A DNA stretch of 64,000 nt, from NCBI RefSeq assembly GCF_002355435.1, contig NZ_AP017313.1, positions 1,798,001 through 1,862,000 on the forward strand, written 5' to 3'. Shown here in pieces: positions 50,642 to 58,981 of this stretch. Numbering within the stretch: position 1 is the first letter of the stretch; each line of letters begins with the position of its first letter. The notes below the pieces were generated by a model. It searched no databases, was not told the DNA's origin, and worked only from the letters and a program-made list of their open reading frames with translations. The stretch comes from Mucilaginibacter gotjawali. Its GTDB lineage: Bacteria; Bacteroidota; Bacteroidia; Sphingobacteriales; Sphingobacteriaceae. A program made the position numbers and the translations under genes.

Positions 50642-51682
50642 CTAACTATTTTGTACTTCTGCTGTTTGCTTTTTTACGTAGTCTTTATCAAAGGCTTTGT
50701 CCGTTTTGTAAATTACGTAAATCAGTTCTAATATTTTTCTTTGCACAGCTACAGCCGCTTTCATTTTTATTCCATGCTTTGATACCAGCCGGACAAATAC
50801 TGTTTTATGATGCTCATTAAATCGCATCGCTGCTAAAGCTGGCATATACATAGCTTTTCGCAGGTGTCTGTTTCCCTTTTTAGATATCCTGGGTTTTCCC
50901 TTTACCGATGTGCCTGAGTCTTTCAGTCTGATATCCATGCCGCTGTAACTAACTAACTGTTTTTTACTTTTAATCAGTTCAAATCCATTTGTCTCCGCCA
51001 ATACAATAACTGCCGTTAGCTTGCCTACGCCAGGAATTGTGGTAATGGTATCTATCTTTTTAACCAATTCAGTGTCCTGTTTTACAATTGCAGCTAACTC
51101 TGCTCTGATTTCAAGTTCCTGCTTGTCAATCAGTTGGATACGTTTAGTTACCCTTTTGATACTGCTTTCATTTGGAAATGCCTCTGCCTTTTCTGCATGC
51201 AACTGGTTTTTCAAAACCACTCTGTCAGCAATCAGCTGATCCCTTTCACGGGTTAGTTGTTTAAGGTCTTTGAATATTTTCTTTGGCTTTTGCCATATTT
51301 CCAGTTTTCTTTCCAAACCAAACCTGCATATGGCTTGTGAGGCAGTCTTGTCAGTAATGGTTTTGACATCCAATGTCCTGAAGTAATTACTGATTTTGTT
51401 TGGCAACACAATGCTTACCTCTTGCCCTTGATCTGAAAGATAATAAGCTAGTTTTTCATGGTATACACCTGTAGCTTCCATCACATATCTTACCCTGATT
51501 TCTTTTGCCGCCAATTTGTTTACCCAAGCCAAAAGATCCTTAAAGCCTATTGCGTTATTAGCAAATGTTTTAAATGCGAAAATGTCTATACCTGTATCAT
51601 GGTTCATTCGACCAAGTGACACTACTAATTCAGTTTGAGCTATATCAATGCCCACCACTTGTTTTACAATGTTTGTCATCAT
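50642..51682 (-). CDS. IS110-family transposase
   Basis: The 346-residue protein has an N-terminal RuvC-like DEDD domain (about 5-165, VVGIDIAQTELVVSLG with the first Asp, MEATGVYHEKLAYYL with the Glu), a coiled coil (about 130-215) and a C-terminal Tnp domain (about 220-330, ITTIPGVGKLTAVIVLAE, GKPRISKKGNRHLRKAMYMP) with the conserved Ser region. IS110 recombinases act with a bridge RNA encoded by the element. The gene is intact. An ATG one codon in is an alternative start. Confidence 0.95.
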   Translation of the reverse strand: MMTNIVKQVVGIDIAQTELVVSLGRMNHDTGIDIFAFKTFANNAIGFKDLLAWVNKLAAKEIRVRYVMEATGVYHEKLAYYLSDQGQEVSIVLPNKISNYFRTLDVKTITDKTASQAICRFGLERKLEIWQKPKKIFKDLKQLTRERDQLIADRVVLKNQLHAEKAEAFPNESSIKRVTKRIQLIDKQELEIRAELAAIVKQDTELVKKIDTITTIPGVGKLTAVIVLAETNGFELIKSKKQLVSYSGMDIRLKDSGTSVKGKPRISKKGNRHLRKAMYMPALAAMRFNEHHKTVFVRLVSKHGIKMKAAVAVQRKILELIYVIYKTDKAFDKDYVKKQTAEVQNS

Positions 51683-51927
51683 TCTATTAAGTTAAATTAA
51701 CTCAAGTGAATACCTTTCTCCGTCTTGTCTCCTGGTTGGATATTCTGGCTATACAGGCCTGCTGTATTCCTTACATTCTGTTCAGACTCTAAAAGGCGAA
51801 AAAGAGTGAGGCAATATCTTTGTGAGAACATACCTTATAGGTTGTTTGGACACGAATCGGCTCTCACTCTTCTTCACTTAAGTATTCTAATTTATTCCCT
51901 TTATATTTGATTTCAAACATAGGAGTA
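51683..51927 (-). ncRNA. Candidate IS110 bridge RNA
   Basis: The leader upstream of the transposase contains AAGAGTGAG/CTCACTCTT stem arms (51863-51871 and 51802-51810, plus-strand positions) closing a large internal loop. The loop has an inner ACCTATAAGGT hairpin and unpaired sides with TTCGTGTCC and CACAAAGAT. Bridge RNAs lie in this part of IS110 elements and have loops that pair with donor and target DNA. The segments TTCGTG and CACAAAG match or complement the insertion-site sequence (CACGAAGAAAAGGCACAAAG), but the match is short. Confidence 0.6.
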
Positions 51928-52108
51928 CACGAAGAAAAGGCACAAAGGTCGCAAAGTCCATTTCTTAGTGGTCTTTGTGAAATCTTTGTGCTCATAGTGG
52001 TTAAAAATAGGATATTTAAATGATGTTGATTCTGCCTGGTTCTGCTAAACTTAAAATCATTTTAATGCATCTGCCCTGGAACCAGACTTAAGACTAACGA
52101 CTCAAGAC

Positions 52109-52861
52109 TTAAGAATTTGCTAATTGAATGATAGCCTTTACCCTGCCAACATCGGTTTGGTCGCAGGCAAATTCATCGCCATAATTATCGCCCATAACAA
52201 TATGGTCGTTTTTATATTCCATTTTGCTTTGAACGCGAACCCTTGCCGACGAATGTATTTCTTTGGCCCCGGTAAACTCCACCAGATCAGCAGCGTTTTT
52301 TTCGCTTACACCGCTGCCCGGCATAATGGTTATTCTGCCGTCCGCTTTTTTTATTAAATGGGCTAATATATTTGCACCTTCCATAGCGGTACTTTTGCCG
52401 CCTGATGTTAAAATTCGTTCGCAGCCCAATGCAATAATATCTTCAAGCGCCTGCTCCATATCGGCACACATATCAAATGCCCGGTGAAAGGTTACGCCAA
52501 GGCCGTTCGTTTTTGCCAGGTCGATCAATTTTTGGCAGCGGTCTTTGTCAATGGTACCGTCCGCATTTAATATGCCTATAACAATGCCATCACAACCAGC
52601 CTCTACACAATAATTCACATCGGCAGTCATAATATCATATTCAATATCAGAATATAAAAAATCACCCCCACGCGGCCTTATTAAAACATATAATTTAATT
52701 TGGAGAAGTTCCCTGGCTACTTGGATCTCTCCATAGGAGGGGGTTGTTCCGCCTTCGTACAGGTTTTCGCATAGCTCTACCCTATATGCACCCCCATCCT
52801 GGGCAGCCAGGGCTGAGGCAACGGAATTGGCACAAACTTCGAGCAGGACGGGACTTTTCAT
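52109..52861 (-). CDS. cutC: CutC family protein
   Basis: The 250-residue TIM-barrel protein matches CutC, with LLEVCANSVASALAAQDGGA, RVELCENLYEGGTTPSYGEI, LIRPRGGDFLYS and FHRAFDMC. CutC was linked to copper homeostasis in E. coli, though its enzymatic role is uncertain. Length is normal. It stands alone between the IS110 region and the asparaginase gene, with a 119-base gap. Confidence 0.92.
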   Translation of the reverse strand: MKSPVLLEVCANSVASALAAQDGGAYRVELCENLYEGGTTPSYGEIQVARELLQIKLYVLIRPRGGDFLYSDIEYDIMTADVNYCVEAGCDGIVIGILNADGTIDKDRCQKLIDLAKTNGLGVTFHRAFDMCADMEQALEDIIALGCERILTSGGKSTAMEGANILAHLIKKADGRITIMPGSGVSEKNAADLVEFTGAKEIHSSARVRVQSKMEYKNDHIVMGDNYGDEFACDQTDVGRVKAIIQLANS

Positions 52862-52980
52862 AGATGAAGGTGAATGTTAGATAGCCTGGCAAAATTAGGA
52901 CATACCAGCCCGATGCTTATACGGGAGTTTTTTAAAATAGTTTCCAATTTATTCCTGCCTGGTGCAGTTGATGCTGCAAA

Positions 52981-53988
52981 TCAATAAAAACTTTTACCCG
53001 GTACCAAAAGATCTTGTTTTTCGGCATTGCAAACCGCGAACGAAAAGCCCTGCTGGATAGCATAAGCGCCATATTCGCCCTTTTTGTTTATCGCCAGGAA
53101 ACCTACCTGGATATTTTTTGCTGTTTCAGGTTTCTTTTTGATAATGCGTTTAACAGCCTCTTTGCAGGCATCCTCGGGCGCATATCCCTGCCGCATCAAT
53201 TCAACCACCAGGAAACTGCCCACATTGCGGATCACTTCTTCGCCGACACCTGTGGAGGTAGCGCCGCCAACTTCGTTATCTACATATAAACCTGCGCCGA
53301 TAATAGGGCTGTCGCCAACCCGGCCACGCAGCTTGAATGCCATGCCACTTGTAGTACATGCACCTGATATATTTCCTTTTGCATCAATTGCCAGCATCCC
53401 GATGGTATCATGGTTGTATTTGTTGCCGGGAGCGTGCTGTTTATTTTCAATATTCATAACCGGAGAATATTTGGCTGTTTTCAACCATTCTTTCCACGCT
53501 TTTTCTGATTCCGGCGTTAGCAGTTTTTCTCTTTTAAAACCCTGTTCGACGGCAAATTGTGTGGCCCCTTCGCCAACAAGCATTACATGCGGTGTTTTTT
53601 CCATCACCAAACGGGCTACTGATATGGGGTGGGCAATGTCTTCAATTGCTGCCACCGAACCACAGTTGCCAAATTCGTCCATAATACAGGCATCAAGGCT
53701 TACATGGCCGTCGCGGTCCGGGTAACCGGCACGGCCAACGGTGTGGTTATTCATGTCCGCTTCCGGTATTCTTACACCCGCCTCAACAGCATCTAATGCA
53801 CGGCCGCCTTTTTCAAGCGTTTTCCAGGCTTCTTTATTGGCGACGATACCAAAATCCCAGGTGGAAATAACAATTGGGAAACCAGCGGGAGGGTTAAAAA
53901 CGGTTGATTTTGCGATGGATGAAGTGGAGAGTGCTGCAAGTGATGCCCCTGCAGCCGATACTTTTAGAAACTTACGGCGATTGTACAT
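52981..53988 (-). CDS. Exported N-terminal-nucleophile asparaginase (AGA-like)
   Basis: The 335-residue protein has a twin-arginine-like leader (MYNRRKFLKVSAAGASLAAL) and an Ntn-hydrolase precursor. The nucleophile is T195 in NHDTIGMLAID, where autoproteolysis exposes it, with TTSGMAFKLRGRVGDSPIIG and GEEVIRNVGS following. This is the glycosylasparaginase/isoaspartyl peptidase family. It likely cleaves GlcNAc-Asn or isoaspartyl links in the periplasm. Motifs and length are complete. Confidence 0.92.
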   Translation of the reverse strand: MYNRRKFLKVSAAGASLAALSTSSIAKSTVFNPPAGFPIVISTWDFGIVANKEAWKTLEKGGRALDAVEAGVRIPEADMNNHTVGRAGYPDRDGHVSLDACIMDEFGNCGSVAAIEDIAHPISVARLVMEKTPHVMLVGEGATQFAVEQGFKREKLLTPESEKAWKEWLKTAKYSPVMNIENKQHAPGNKYNHDTIGMLAIDAKGNISGACTTSGMAFKLRGRVGDSPIIGAGLYVDNEVGGATSTGVGEEVIRNVGSFLVVELMRQGYAPEDACKEAVKRIIKKKPETAKNIQVGFLAINKKGEYGAYAIQQGFSFAVCNAEKQDLLVPGKSFY

Positions 53989-54084
53989 AAGCGCTAATAT
54001 AGAGATTAGCTTTAAAAGATCGCCTTTTTGTATCTTTATTGATACAAAAACATCATCATGAAACCGATGTATAATTAATTTTTG

Positions 54085-54510
54085 CTACTCAAAATCCTGC
54101 TGGCAATTATTACAGTGCCAGTTTTTGGCGGTATGGAATGGATTAACAAGATTGGCCAGCGAATCGAGCAGATCCGGCCACTGGTCTTTTTCTTTGGAGG
54201 CTGAAATATTGCTCACATTTGTTGATGCGCAATAGGGGCAAACCACGTAGGTGTTCTCACCATCGATCTCAATATGGTCCTGTTCGTGCAAATCGCCTTC
54301 GGTTGCCAGTATTTCGCGGCATTTTTCTAAGTCGCGCTCAAATACTTTTAGTTTTACGCCACCAACAGCCTGGTTATAAAGCGGGTTGGCGCCAATGGTG
54401 TTTTCGTCGGCAATAAAGCAGGGGACTCCGTTTGCCTCGAGCCGGGTACGCACAATATGCGCCAGCATAGGGTCGTAATAAGATTGGAATGTTACTATTT
54501 TATCGTCCAT
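54085..54510 (-). CDS. DUF2007 protein with C-terminal zinc ribbon
   Basis: The start at 54510 (MDDKIVTFQSYYDPMLAHIV) gives 141 residues. The DUF2007 domain (about 5-75, TRLEANGVPCFIADENTIGA) is followed by a treble-clef or ribbon (CPYC...CNNC). DUF2007 proteins may be signal-transducing but are uncharacterised. The ribbon could bind zinc and nucleic acid. An ATG five codons upstream (MLYLN) is possible. Confidence 0.8.
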   Translation of the reverse strand: MDDKIVTFQSYYDPMLAHIVRTRLEANGVPCFIADENTIGANPLYNQAVGGVKLKVFERDLEKCREILATEGDLHEQDHIEIDGENTYVVCPYCASTNVSNISASKEKDQWPDLLDSLANLVNPFHTAKNWHCNNCQQDFE

Positions 54511-54621
54511 ATTCAGATACAGCAAATTACGGCATTATTATGTTTAATTTTCCCCGTTTTATGTAATTTGAATGTTATGAACGGTGCTATTTTATCCATA
54601 TTATTCAATACGGAAATCTCT

Positions 54622-54810
54622 TTTGAGATAAAACGACCGGGAGGAGGCTCCCCTGGAGCCATAATTTTCAATTTTATTTTTCTATAAACACGGGACTCCT
54701 ACGGAGTCTGACAGGTATATTATTATCGGCTCCGGAGGAGCGGCCTGTTTATAGAAAAAATGGATTCGTTTTTAAGGCTCCACAGGAGCCTCCTCTTAAA
54801 AGCGATTGCT
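54622..54810. repeat. Palindromic element, family D, copy 2
   Basis: This element is the reverse complement of the copy at 40893-41080, with the same three hairpins (GGAGGCTCC...GGAGCC, GACTCCTACGGAGTC, GGCTCCGGAGGAGC) and TTTTTCTATAAACA linkers. It sits between divergent genes and ends about 50 bases before the YafY-like start, so it occupies the promoter region. Confidence 0.75.
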
Positions 54811-54862
54811 ATTGTTCAATAAATTTTAGCAGCTATCTCCTTTTTTGCCTAATTTGGTAGGC

Positions 54863-55825
54863 ATGAATCGCATCGACAGGGTTTCGGCTATTTTAATCCA
54901 GCTCCAATCACGCAGGGTGGTTAAGGCAATAGATATTGCAGATCGTTTCGGCATCAGCCTGCGCACCGTTTACCGGGATGTGAAAACGCTTGAGGAGGCC
55001 GGGATCCCTATCATAGGCGAAGCGGGAGTTGGCTATTCCATTATGGATGGTTACCGTTTGCCCCCCGTAATGTTTACCCGCGAAGAAGCCACCGCTTTTT
55101 TAACAGCCGAAAAGTTTGTTGAAAAGATGACTGATGCATCAACCGCCGGGCATCACAAATCGGCCATGTATAAGATCAGGGCGATTTTAAAAACATCCGA
55201 AAAAAACCTGCTGGAGGATATTGATAATAAGATAGCCGTTTTAAAAAATCAACACCAGATGCGGGTGGATAATAAAGATCACATCCAGACACTTTTAAAT
55301 AGTATCGCCCAAAAGAAGGTCATCAGCATCGATTATTTTGCCAACCACAGCCAGGAGCATACGAAAAGAGATATTGAGCCAATTGGGATTTTTTATAAGG
55401 ATAGCTACTGGCACCTTATTGCTTACTGCCGAATGCGAAGCGATTACCGCGATTTCAGGGTCGACAGGATCAACGAGGTTAAGATCACCGAAAAATATTT
55501 TGACAGCAAGCACCCTACTTTAAAAGACTATATCGCCCAGACTGCAAAAGATCAGGACCTTGACCTGGTGATCATCCGCGTTGACAAATCCGTATATACA
55601 CACCTGGAGTATCAGAAATATTACAGCGGCTTTGTCTCGGAGAAAAAAACAGGCAATCAAATTGAAATGACCTTCCTGACGATGTCCCTGGAAGGTTTTG
55701 CCCGCTGGTTTATGATGTTTGGCGACCAGGCAGAGATTATTAGCCCGGATAGTTTAAAAGAGCGGGTAAGCCATATTGCCACTGCTATAGCCCAAAAAAA
55801 TCTCCTGCTCACCAACGTCTACTGA
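54863..55825 (+). CDS. YafY-like WYL-domain transcriptional regulator
   Basis: The start at 54863 (MNRIDRVSAILIQLQSRRVV) gives 320 residues: an N-terminal HTH (about 1-60, DIADRFGISLRTVYRDVKTL), a linker, a WYL domain (about 138-220, VISIDYFANHS, DSYWHLIAYCRMRSDYRDFR) and a WCX-like C-terminal domain. Such regulators control nearby genes in response to ligands or nucleic acids. The following DoxX-like, AHSA1-like and GyrI-like genes are likely targets, as the set is a common arrangement in Bacteroidota. The longer upstream frame is not favoured. Confidence 0.9.
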   Translation: MNRIDRVSAILIQLQSRRVVKAIDIADRFGISLRTVYRDVKTLEEAGIPIIGEAGVGYSIMDGYRLPPVMFTREEATAFLTAEKFVEKMTDASTAGHHKSAMYKIRAILKTSEKNLLEDIDNKIAVLKNQHQMRVDNKDHIQTLLNSIAQKKVISIDYFANHSQEHTKRDIEPIGIFYKDSYWHLIAYCRMRSDYRDFRVDRINEVKITEKYFDSKHPTLKDYIAQTAKDQDLDLVIIRVDKSVYTHLEYQKYYSGFVSEKKTGNQIEMTFLTMSLEGFARWFMMFGDQAEIISPDSLKERVSHIATAIAQKNLLLTNVY

Positions 55826-55874
55826 CATAGGGTTGTCATTTGCCGGTGTTTTATTTGTATAAAAAATTAAAACT

Positions 55875-56216
55875 ATGGCAATTCAAATCATCTTTTGGGT
55901 ATTGATAGCAGCTTATGTCATACCGGGCCTCATTTTTGGATTTAAGAAACTAACCGGCAACAAACAAAGTGTTGCATATTTTAAAAAATGGGGTTACCCG
56001 CTCTGGTTTATGCACATACTCGGATTCACCGAAATTACAGGCAGTATCCTGATGCTTTTTAACACCACACGGATATATGGTATCGCTATATTTCCGGTCA
56101 TACTTGCAGGCGCCCTTTACACGCATGTAAAAAACAAAGAATCCGCGGAGGCAAAGAAGCCGGTTTTTGTTGGCTTGCTCTTACTGGCTATATTTTTGTT
56201 TACCTTTTTTATTTAA
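55875..56216 (+). CDS. DoxX-like membrane protein
   Basis: The 113-residue protein has four membrane helices (about 4-24, 45-64, 68-86, 94-113) and resembles DoxX-family proteins (KKWGYPLWFMHILGFTEITG). These small proteins act in redox or detoxification processes, with uncertain mechanism. It is 49 bases after the WYL regulator. A -7-like TTTATTTG lies 23 bases before its start, so it may have its own promoter. Confidence 0.78.
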   Translation: MAIQIIFWVLIAAYVIPGLIFGFKKLTGNKQSVAYFKKWGYPLWFMHILGFTEITGSILMLFNTTRIYGIAIFPVILAGALYTHVKNKESAEAKKPVFVGLLLLAIFLFTFFI

Positions 56217-56333
56217 CGGCGATGCGATATTGGATAGTGGAAAAGTCATTGGGTCATTAAGTCATTATGTCATTGTCCGGTGGAAAAAATAACCTTCCAG
56301 CATTTCAATTTTACAACATTTCAACAACTAACA

Positions 56334-56762
56334 ATGGAAACACTCACATTAAAAACAACCATCACCTTTAACGAACCTATCGAAAAGGTTTGGCAAGGCT
56401 TAACAGACCCCGGAATTGTAAAACAGTATTTTTTTGGAACGGATTTGAAATCGGATTTTAAAAAAGGAAGCCGGATAACCTTTAGCGGCGAGTGGGGAGG
56501 CAAAACATATGAAGACGGTGGCGTGATCGTGGAAATTGATGCCCCGAAGTTATTGAAGTATACCTATTGGAGCAGCATGTCCGGCACGGAGGATAAGCCC
56601 GAAAATTACAATAATATTACCTACGAGTTGCATGAGTTGGATGGGGTAACGGCGTTGGTGATTATACAGGAGGGTGTTAAGAATCAGCAGGCGCTTGAAC
56701 ACTCGGAACAAAACTGGAAAACTGTATTTGATGGGTTGAAAGAGATATTAAAAAAAGATTGA
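56334..56762 (+). CDS. SRPBCC/AHSA1-domain protein
   Basis: The start at 56334 (METLTLKTTITFNEPIEKVW) gives 142 residues of the START-like fold found in AHSA1/Hsp90-activator-like proteins (TDPGIVKQYFFGTDLKS, GGVIVEIDAPKLLKYTYWSS). Members bind hydrophobic ligands in a deep pocket. It is the third gene after the WYL regulator. Its stop codon overlaps the first base pairs of the CACGAAT repeat array. Confidence 0.85.
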   Translation: METLTLKTTITFNEPIEKVWQGLTDPGIVKQYFFGTDLKSDFKKGSRITFSGEWGGKTYEDGGVIVEIDAPKLLKYTYWSSMSGTEDKPENYNNITYELHELDGVTALVIIQEGVKNQQALEHSEQNWKTVFDGLKEILKKD

Positions 56763-57033
56763 CACGAATTTCACGAATGGGTTCGAATGTTCACGAATTA
56801 AAATAAATTAGCACGAATTGACACGAATAGGTTCGAATGATCACGAATTAAAAAAAAGATAGGCACGAATTTTCACGAATAGGCTCGAATAAACACGAAT
56901 TAAAAAGACAGACACGAATTGAAGCGAATTAGTGAGAATTCGAACTCATTCGTGAACATTCGTGTAAATAATAATGTCGAATTAAAGCAAATTAGTGAAT
57001 ATTCGAACCCATTCATGAATATTCGTGTAAATT
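56761..57033. repeat. Family G repeat array between AHSA1 and GyrI-like genes
   Basis: Three forward units (CACGAATTTnCACGAATGG, then GTTCGAATnnnCACGAATTAAAA, about 60 bases each) are followed by two inverted units (AATTAGTGAnnATTCGAACnC, then ATTCnTGAAnATTCGTGTAAA). The same forward-then-inverted layout is seen at 38836-39078. There are no spacers of constant length, so it is not a CRISPR array. Confidence 0.8.
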
Positions 57034-57040
57034 ATATCAT

Positions 57041-57502
57041 ATGAAAACGGAAATTATCGAAATATCGCAATTTTATCTGGCGGGAATAACTGTACGTACA
57101 ACCAATCAAAACGGGCAATCGCAAATTGATATTGGCGAACTGTGGGGCAGGATCATGCAGGGAAATTTGCTGGCGAAAGTTGAAAATAAGCTTTCGGATG
57201 ATACCTATTGCGTTTATACCGATTATGAGTCGGACTATTTAGGCGCCTACACCTGTTTAATTGGATGCAAGGTAGCCTCGCCTGATCGTATCCCGGATGG
57301 ATTTGCAGGAATCACCATAGCAGCGGGCAAATACCAGGTATATGATCCGGAGGGTAAATTTCCGGAGAAAGTGCATGCCACGTGGCAGGAGATCTGGAAA
57401 AGTGATATTAAAAGGGCCTATACTGCTGATTTCGACGTGTACGGCGCCAATGCCAAAAGCTTTGAAGATACGGAAGTAAAGATCTACCTGGCGATAGCGT
57501 AA
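57041..57502 (+). CDS. GyrI-like effector-binding protein
   Basis: The 153-residue protein starts MKTEIIEISQFYLAGITVRT and has the GyrI-like/AraC effector-binding fold (about 5-150): GELWGRIMQGN, CVYTDYESDYLGAYTCLIGC, FAGITIAAGKYQVYDPEG and YTADFDVYG. Stand-alone forms bind small hydrophobic molecules or inhibit gyrase. It follows the family G array and belongs to the WYL/DoxX/AHSA1 cluster by context. It converges on the dihydroorotase gene with three bases between stops. Confidence 0.85.
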   Translation: MKTEIIEISQFYLAGITVRTTNQNGQSQIDIGELWGRIMQGNLLAKVENKLSDDTYCVYTDYESDYLGAYTCLIGCKVASPDRIPDGFAGITIAAGKYQVYDPEGKFPEKVHATWQEIWKSDIKRAYTADFDVYGANAKSFEDTEVKIYLAIA

Positions 57503-57505
57503 ATG

Positions 57506-58840
57506 CTACCGTTCAAAGGAGAGCCTTTTTCCGGCTCCTCTTTCCTGCAATTCTCCTTTATCCCAAACCACATTCCCCGAAACAATGGTGGTGATAATTT
57601 TTGACTGAAATGTGGTGCCATCAAACGGGCTCCATTTACATTTATAAAGGATGTTATCCTTGTTGACTGTCCATGGCGAATTCAGGTCCACCAGCACCAG
57701 ATCCGCCCAATAACCTTCGCGGATATAGCCGCGCTTTTCTATCTGAAAGCAGTCTGCCACATTGTGTGCCATTTTTTCAGCAATCTGTTCAAGGCTGATT
57801 TTCCCCTGGTGATAAAGCTCCAGCATAGCAGGGAGTGCATGTTGTACAAGCGGGCCGCCGGATGGCGCCTGCAAATAGGGAAGCGCTTTCTCCTCAATGG
57901 TGTGCGGTGCATGATCCGTTGCAATTACATCTATCCGGCCATCTAAAACCGCTTTCATAATGCCGGCCCTGTCGTTCGCTGTTTTTACGGCAGGGTTCCA
58001 TTTAATCAGGTTGCCTTTGGTTTCATAATCTCCGTCGCTAAACCAAAGGTGGTGGATACAGGCTTCAGCAGTAATTCTTTTTTCCTTTAATGGGATGGTA
58101 TTATCAAAAAGATGGGTTTCTTTTTCTGTTGAAATATGCAGGATATGCAGCCGGGTATTGTGTTTTTTGGCTAACGCTACTGCCATGGATGATGACAGGT
58201 AACAGGCCTCTTCACTCCGTATTTTAGGGTGTAACCTCACCGGAATATTTTCGCCAAGCAACTGTTTAAAATGAGCGAGGTTGCTTTGGATAGTAGCCTC
58301 ATCTTCGCAATGGGTGGCTACCAGCATTGGCGATTGCGCGAAAATGTTTTCGAGTGTTTTAGGGTTGTCCACCAGCATGTTCCCGGTTGATGAGCCCATA
58401 AAAACCTTTATGCCGCAAACATTTCTGATGTCGGTTTGGAGAACCTCGTCAATATTGTCATTCGAAGCACCCATAAAAAAGGAGTAGTTAGCCAAAGCGC
58501 TTTGTGCAGCAATTTGGTATTTGTCCGCAAGCAATGTTTGCGTTAGGGTGTTCGGAACCGTATTGGGCATTTCCATAAAGGAAGTAATACCGCCTGCAAC
58601 GGCCGCTCTCGATTCGGTATAGATGTTCGCCTTATGTGTTAAACCCGGTTCGCGAAAATGCACCTGGTCATCAATACAACCCGGAAAAAGAAATAGGCCT
58701 TCCGCATTTAACTCCAGGTCGGCTTTTACATCTATTTGTTTATCAATGCGATCAATAAAACCGTCTTTTACCAGGATATCGGCAACGGACAGATTGTTTT
58801 CATTAACTATAGTGGCGGATTTGATTAGAACAGAGGACAT
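57506..58840 (-). CDS. pyrC: Dihydroorotase, class I-like
   Basis: The 444-residue amidohydrolase has the barrel signature DDQVHFREPGLTHKANI, KVFMGSSTGN with the Lys that is carboxylated, THCEDE, LHILHIST and IATDHAPHT. It closes carbamoyl-aspartate to dihydroorotate in pyrimidine synthesis. The usual HxH metal motif after the first strand reads QxH, a change I believe recurs in Bacteroidota dihydroorotases. Length fits class I. No other pyr gene is adjacent. Confidence 0.88.
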   Translation of the reverse strand: MSSVLIKSATIVNENNLSVADILVKDGFIDRIDKQIDVKADLELNAEGLFLFPGCIDDQVHFREPGLTHKANIYTESRAAVAGGITSFMEMPNTVPNTLTQTLLADKYQIAAQSALANYSFFMGASNDNIDEVLQTDIRNVCGIKVFMGSSTGNMLVDNPKTLENIFAQSPMLVATHCEDEATIQSNLAHFKQLLGENIPVRLHPKIRSEEACYLSSSMAVALAKKHNTRLHILHISTEKETHLFDNTIPLKEKRITAEACIHHLWFSDGDYETKGNLIKWNPAVKTANDRAGIMKAVLDGRIDVIATDHAPHTIEEKALPYLQAPSGGPLVQHALPAMLELYHQGKISLEQIAEKMAHNVADCFQIEKRGYIREGYWADLVLVDLNSPWTVNKDNILYKCKWSPFDGTTFQSKIITTIVSGNVVWDKGELQERGAGKRLSFER

Positions 58841-58981
58841 AACGCAAAGGTAATATGATGTGTCCGGATAATTGATGGATTTTTGTCAATAAAATTTTTA
58901 AAACTTTAAGGAATAAAACAACCTAACCCCGGCATCATCCGTAAAAGGGAACTTCATCATTTATCAAATATCAGGGCCAGG

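Larger units (their letters stand above)
50547..51935 (-). mobile_element. IS110-family insertion sequence
   Basis: The element carries one transposase gene on the minus strand, a 205-base segment at the 3' side and a 245-base noncoding leader at the 5' side. Flanks CACGAAGA at 50539-50546 and 51928-51935 suggest the boundaries, giving about 1.38 kb. The host sequence is a dispersed repeat (TTTTTACCACGAAGAAAAGG when rejoined). There are no long terminal inverted repeats, as expected for IS110. The ends are inferred, not aligned. Confidence 0.8.
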
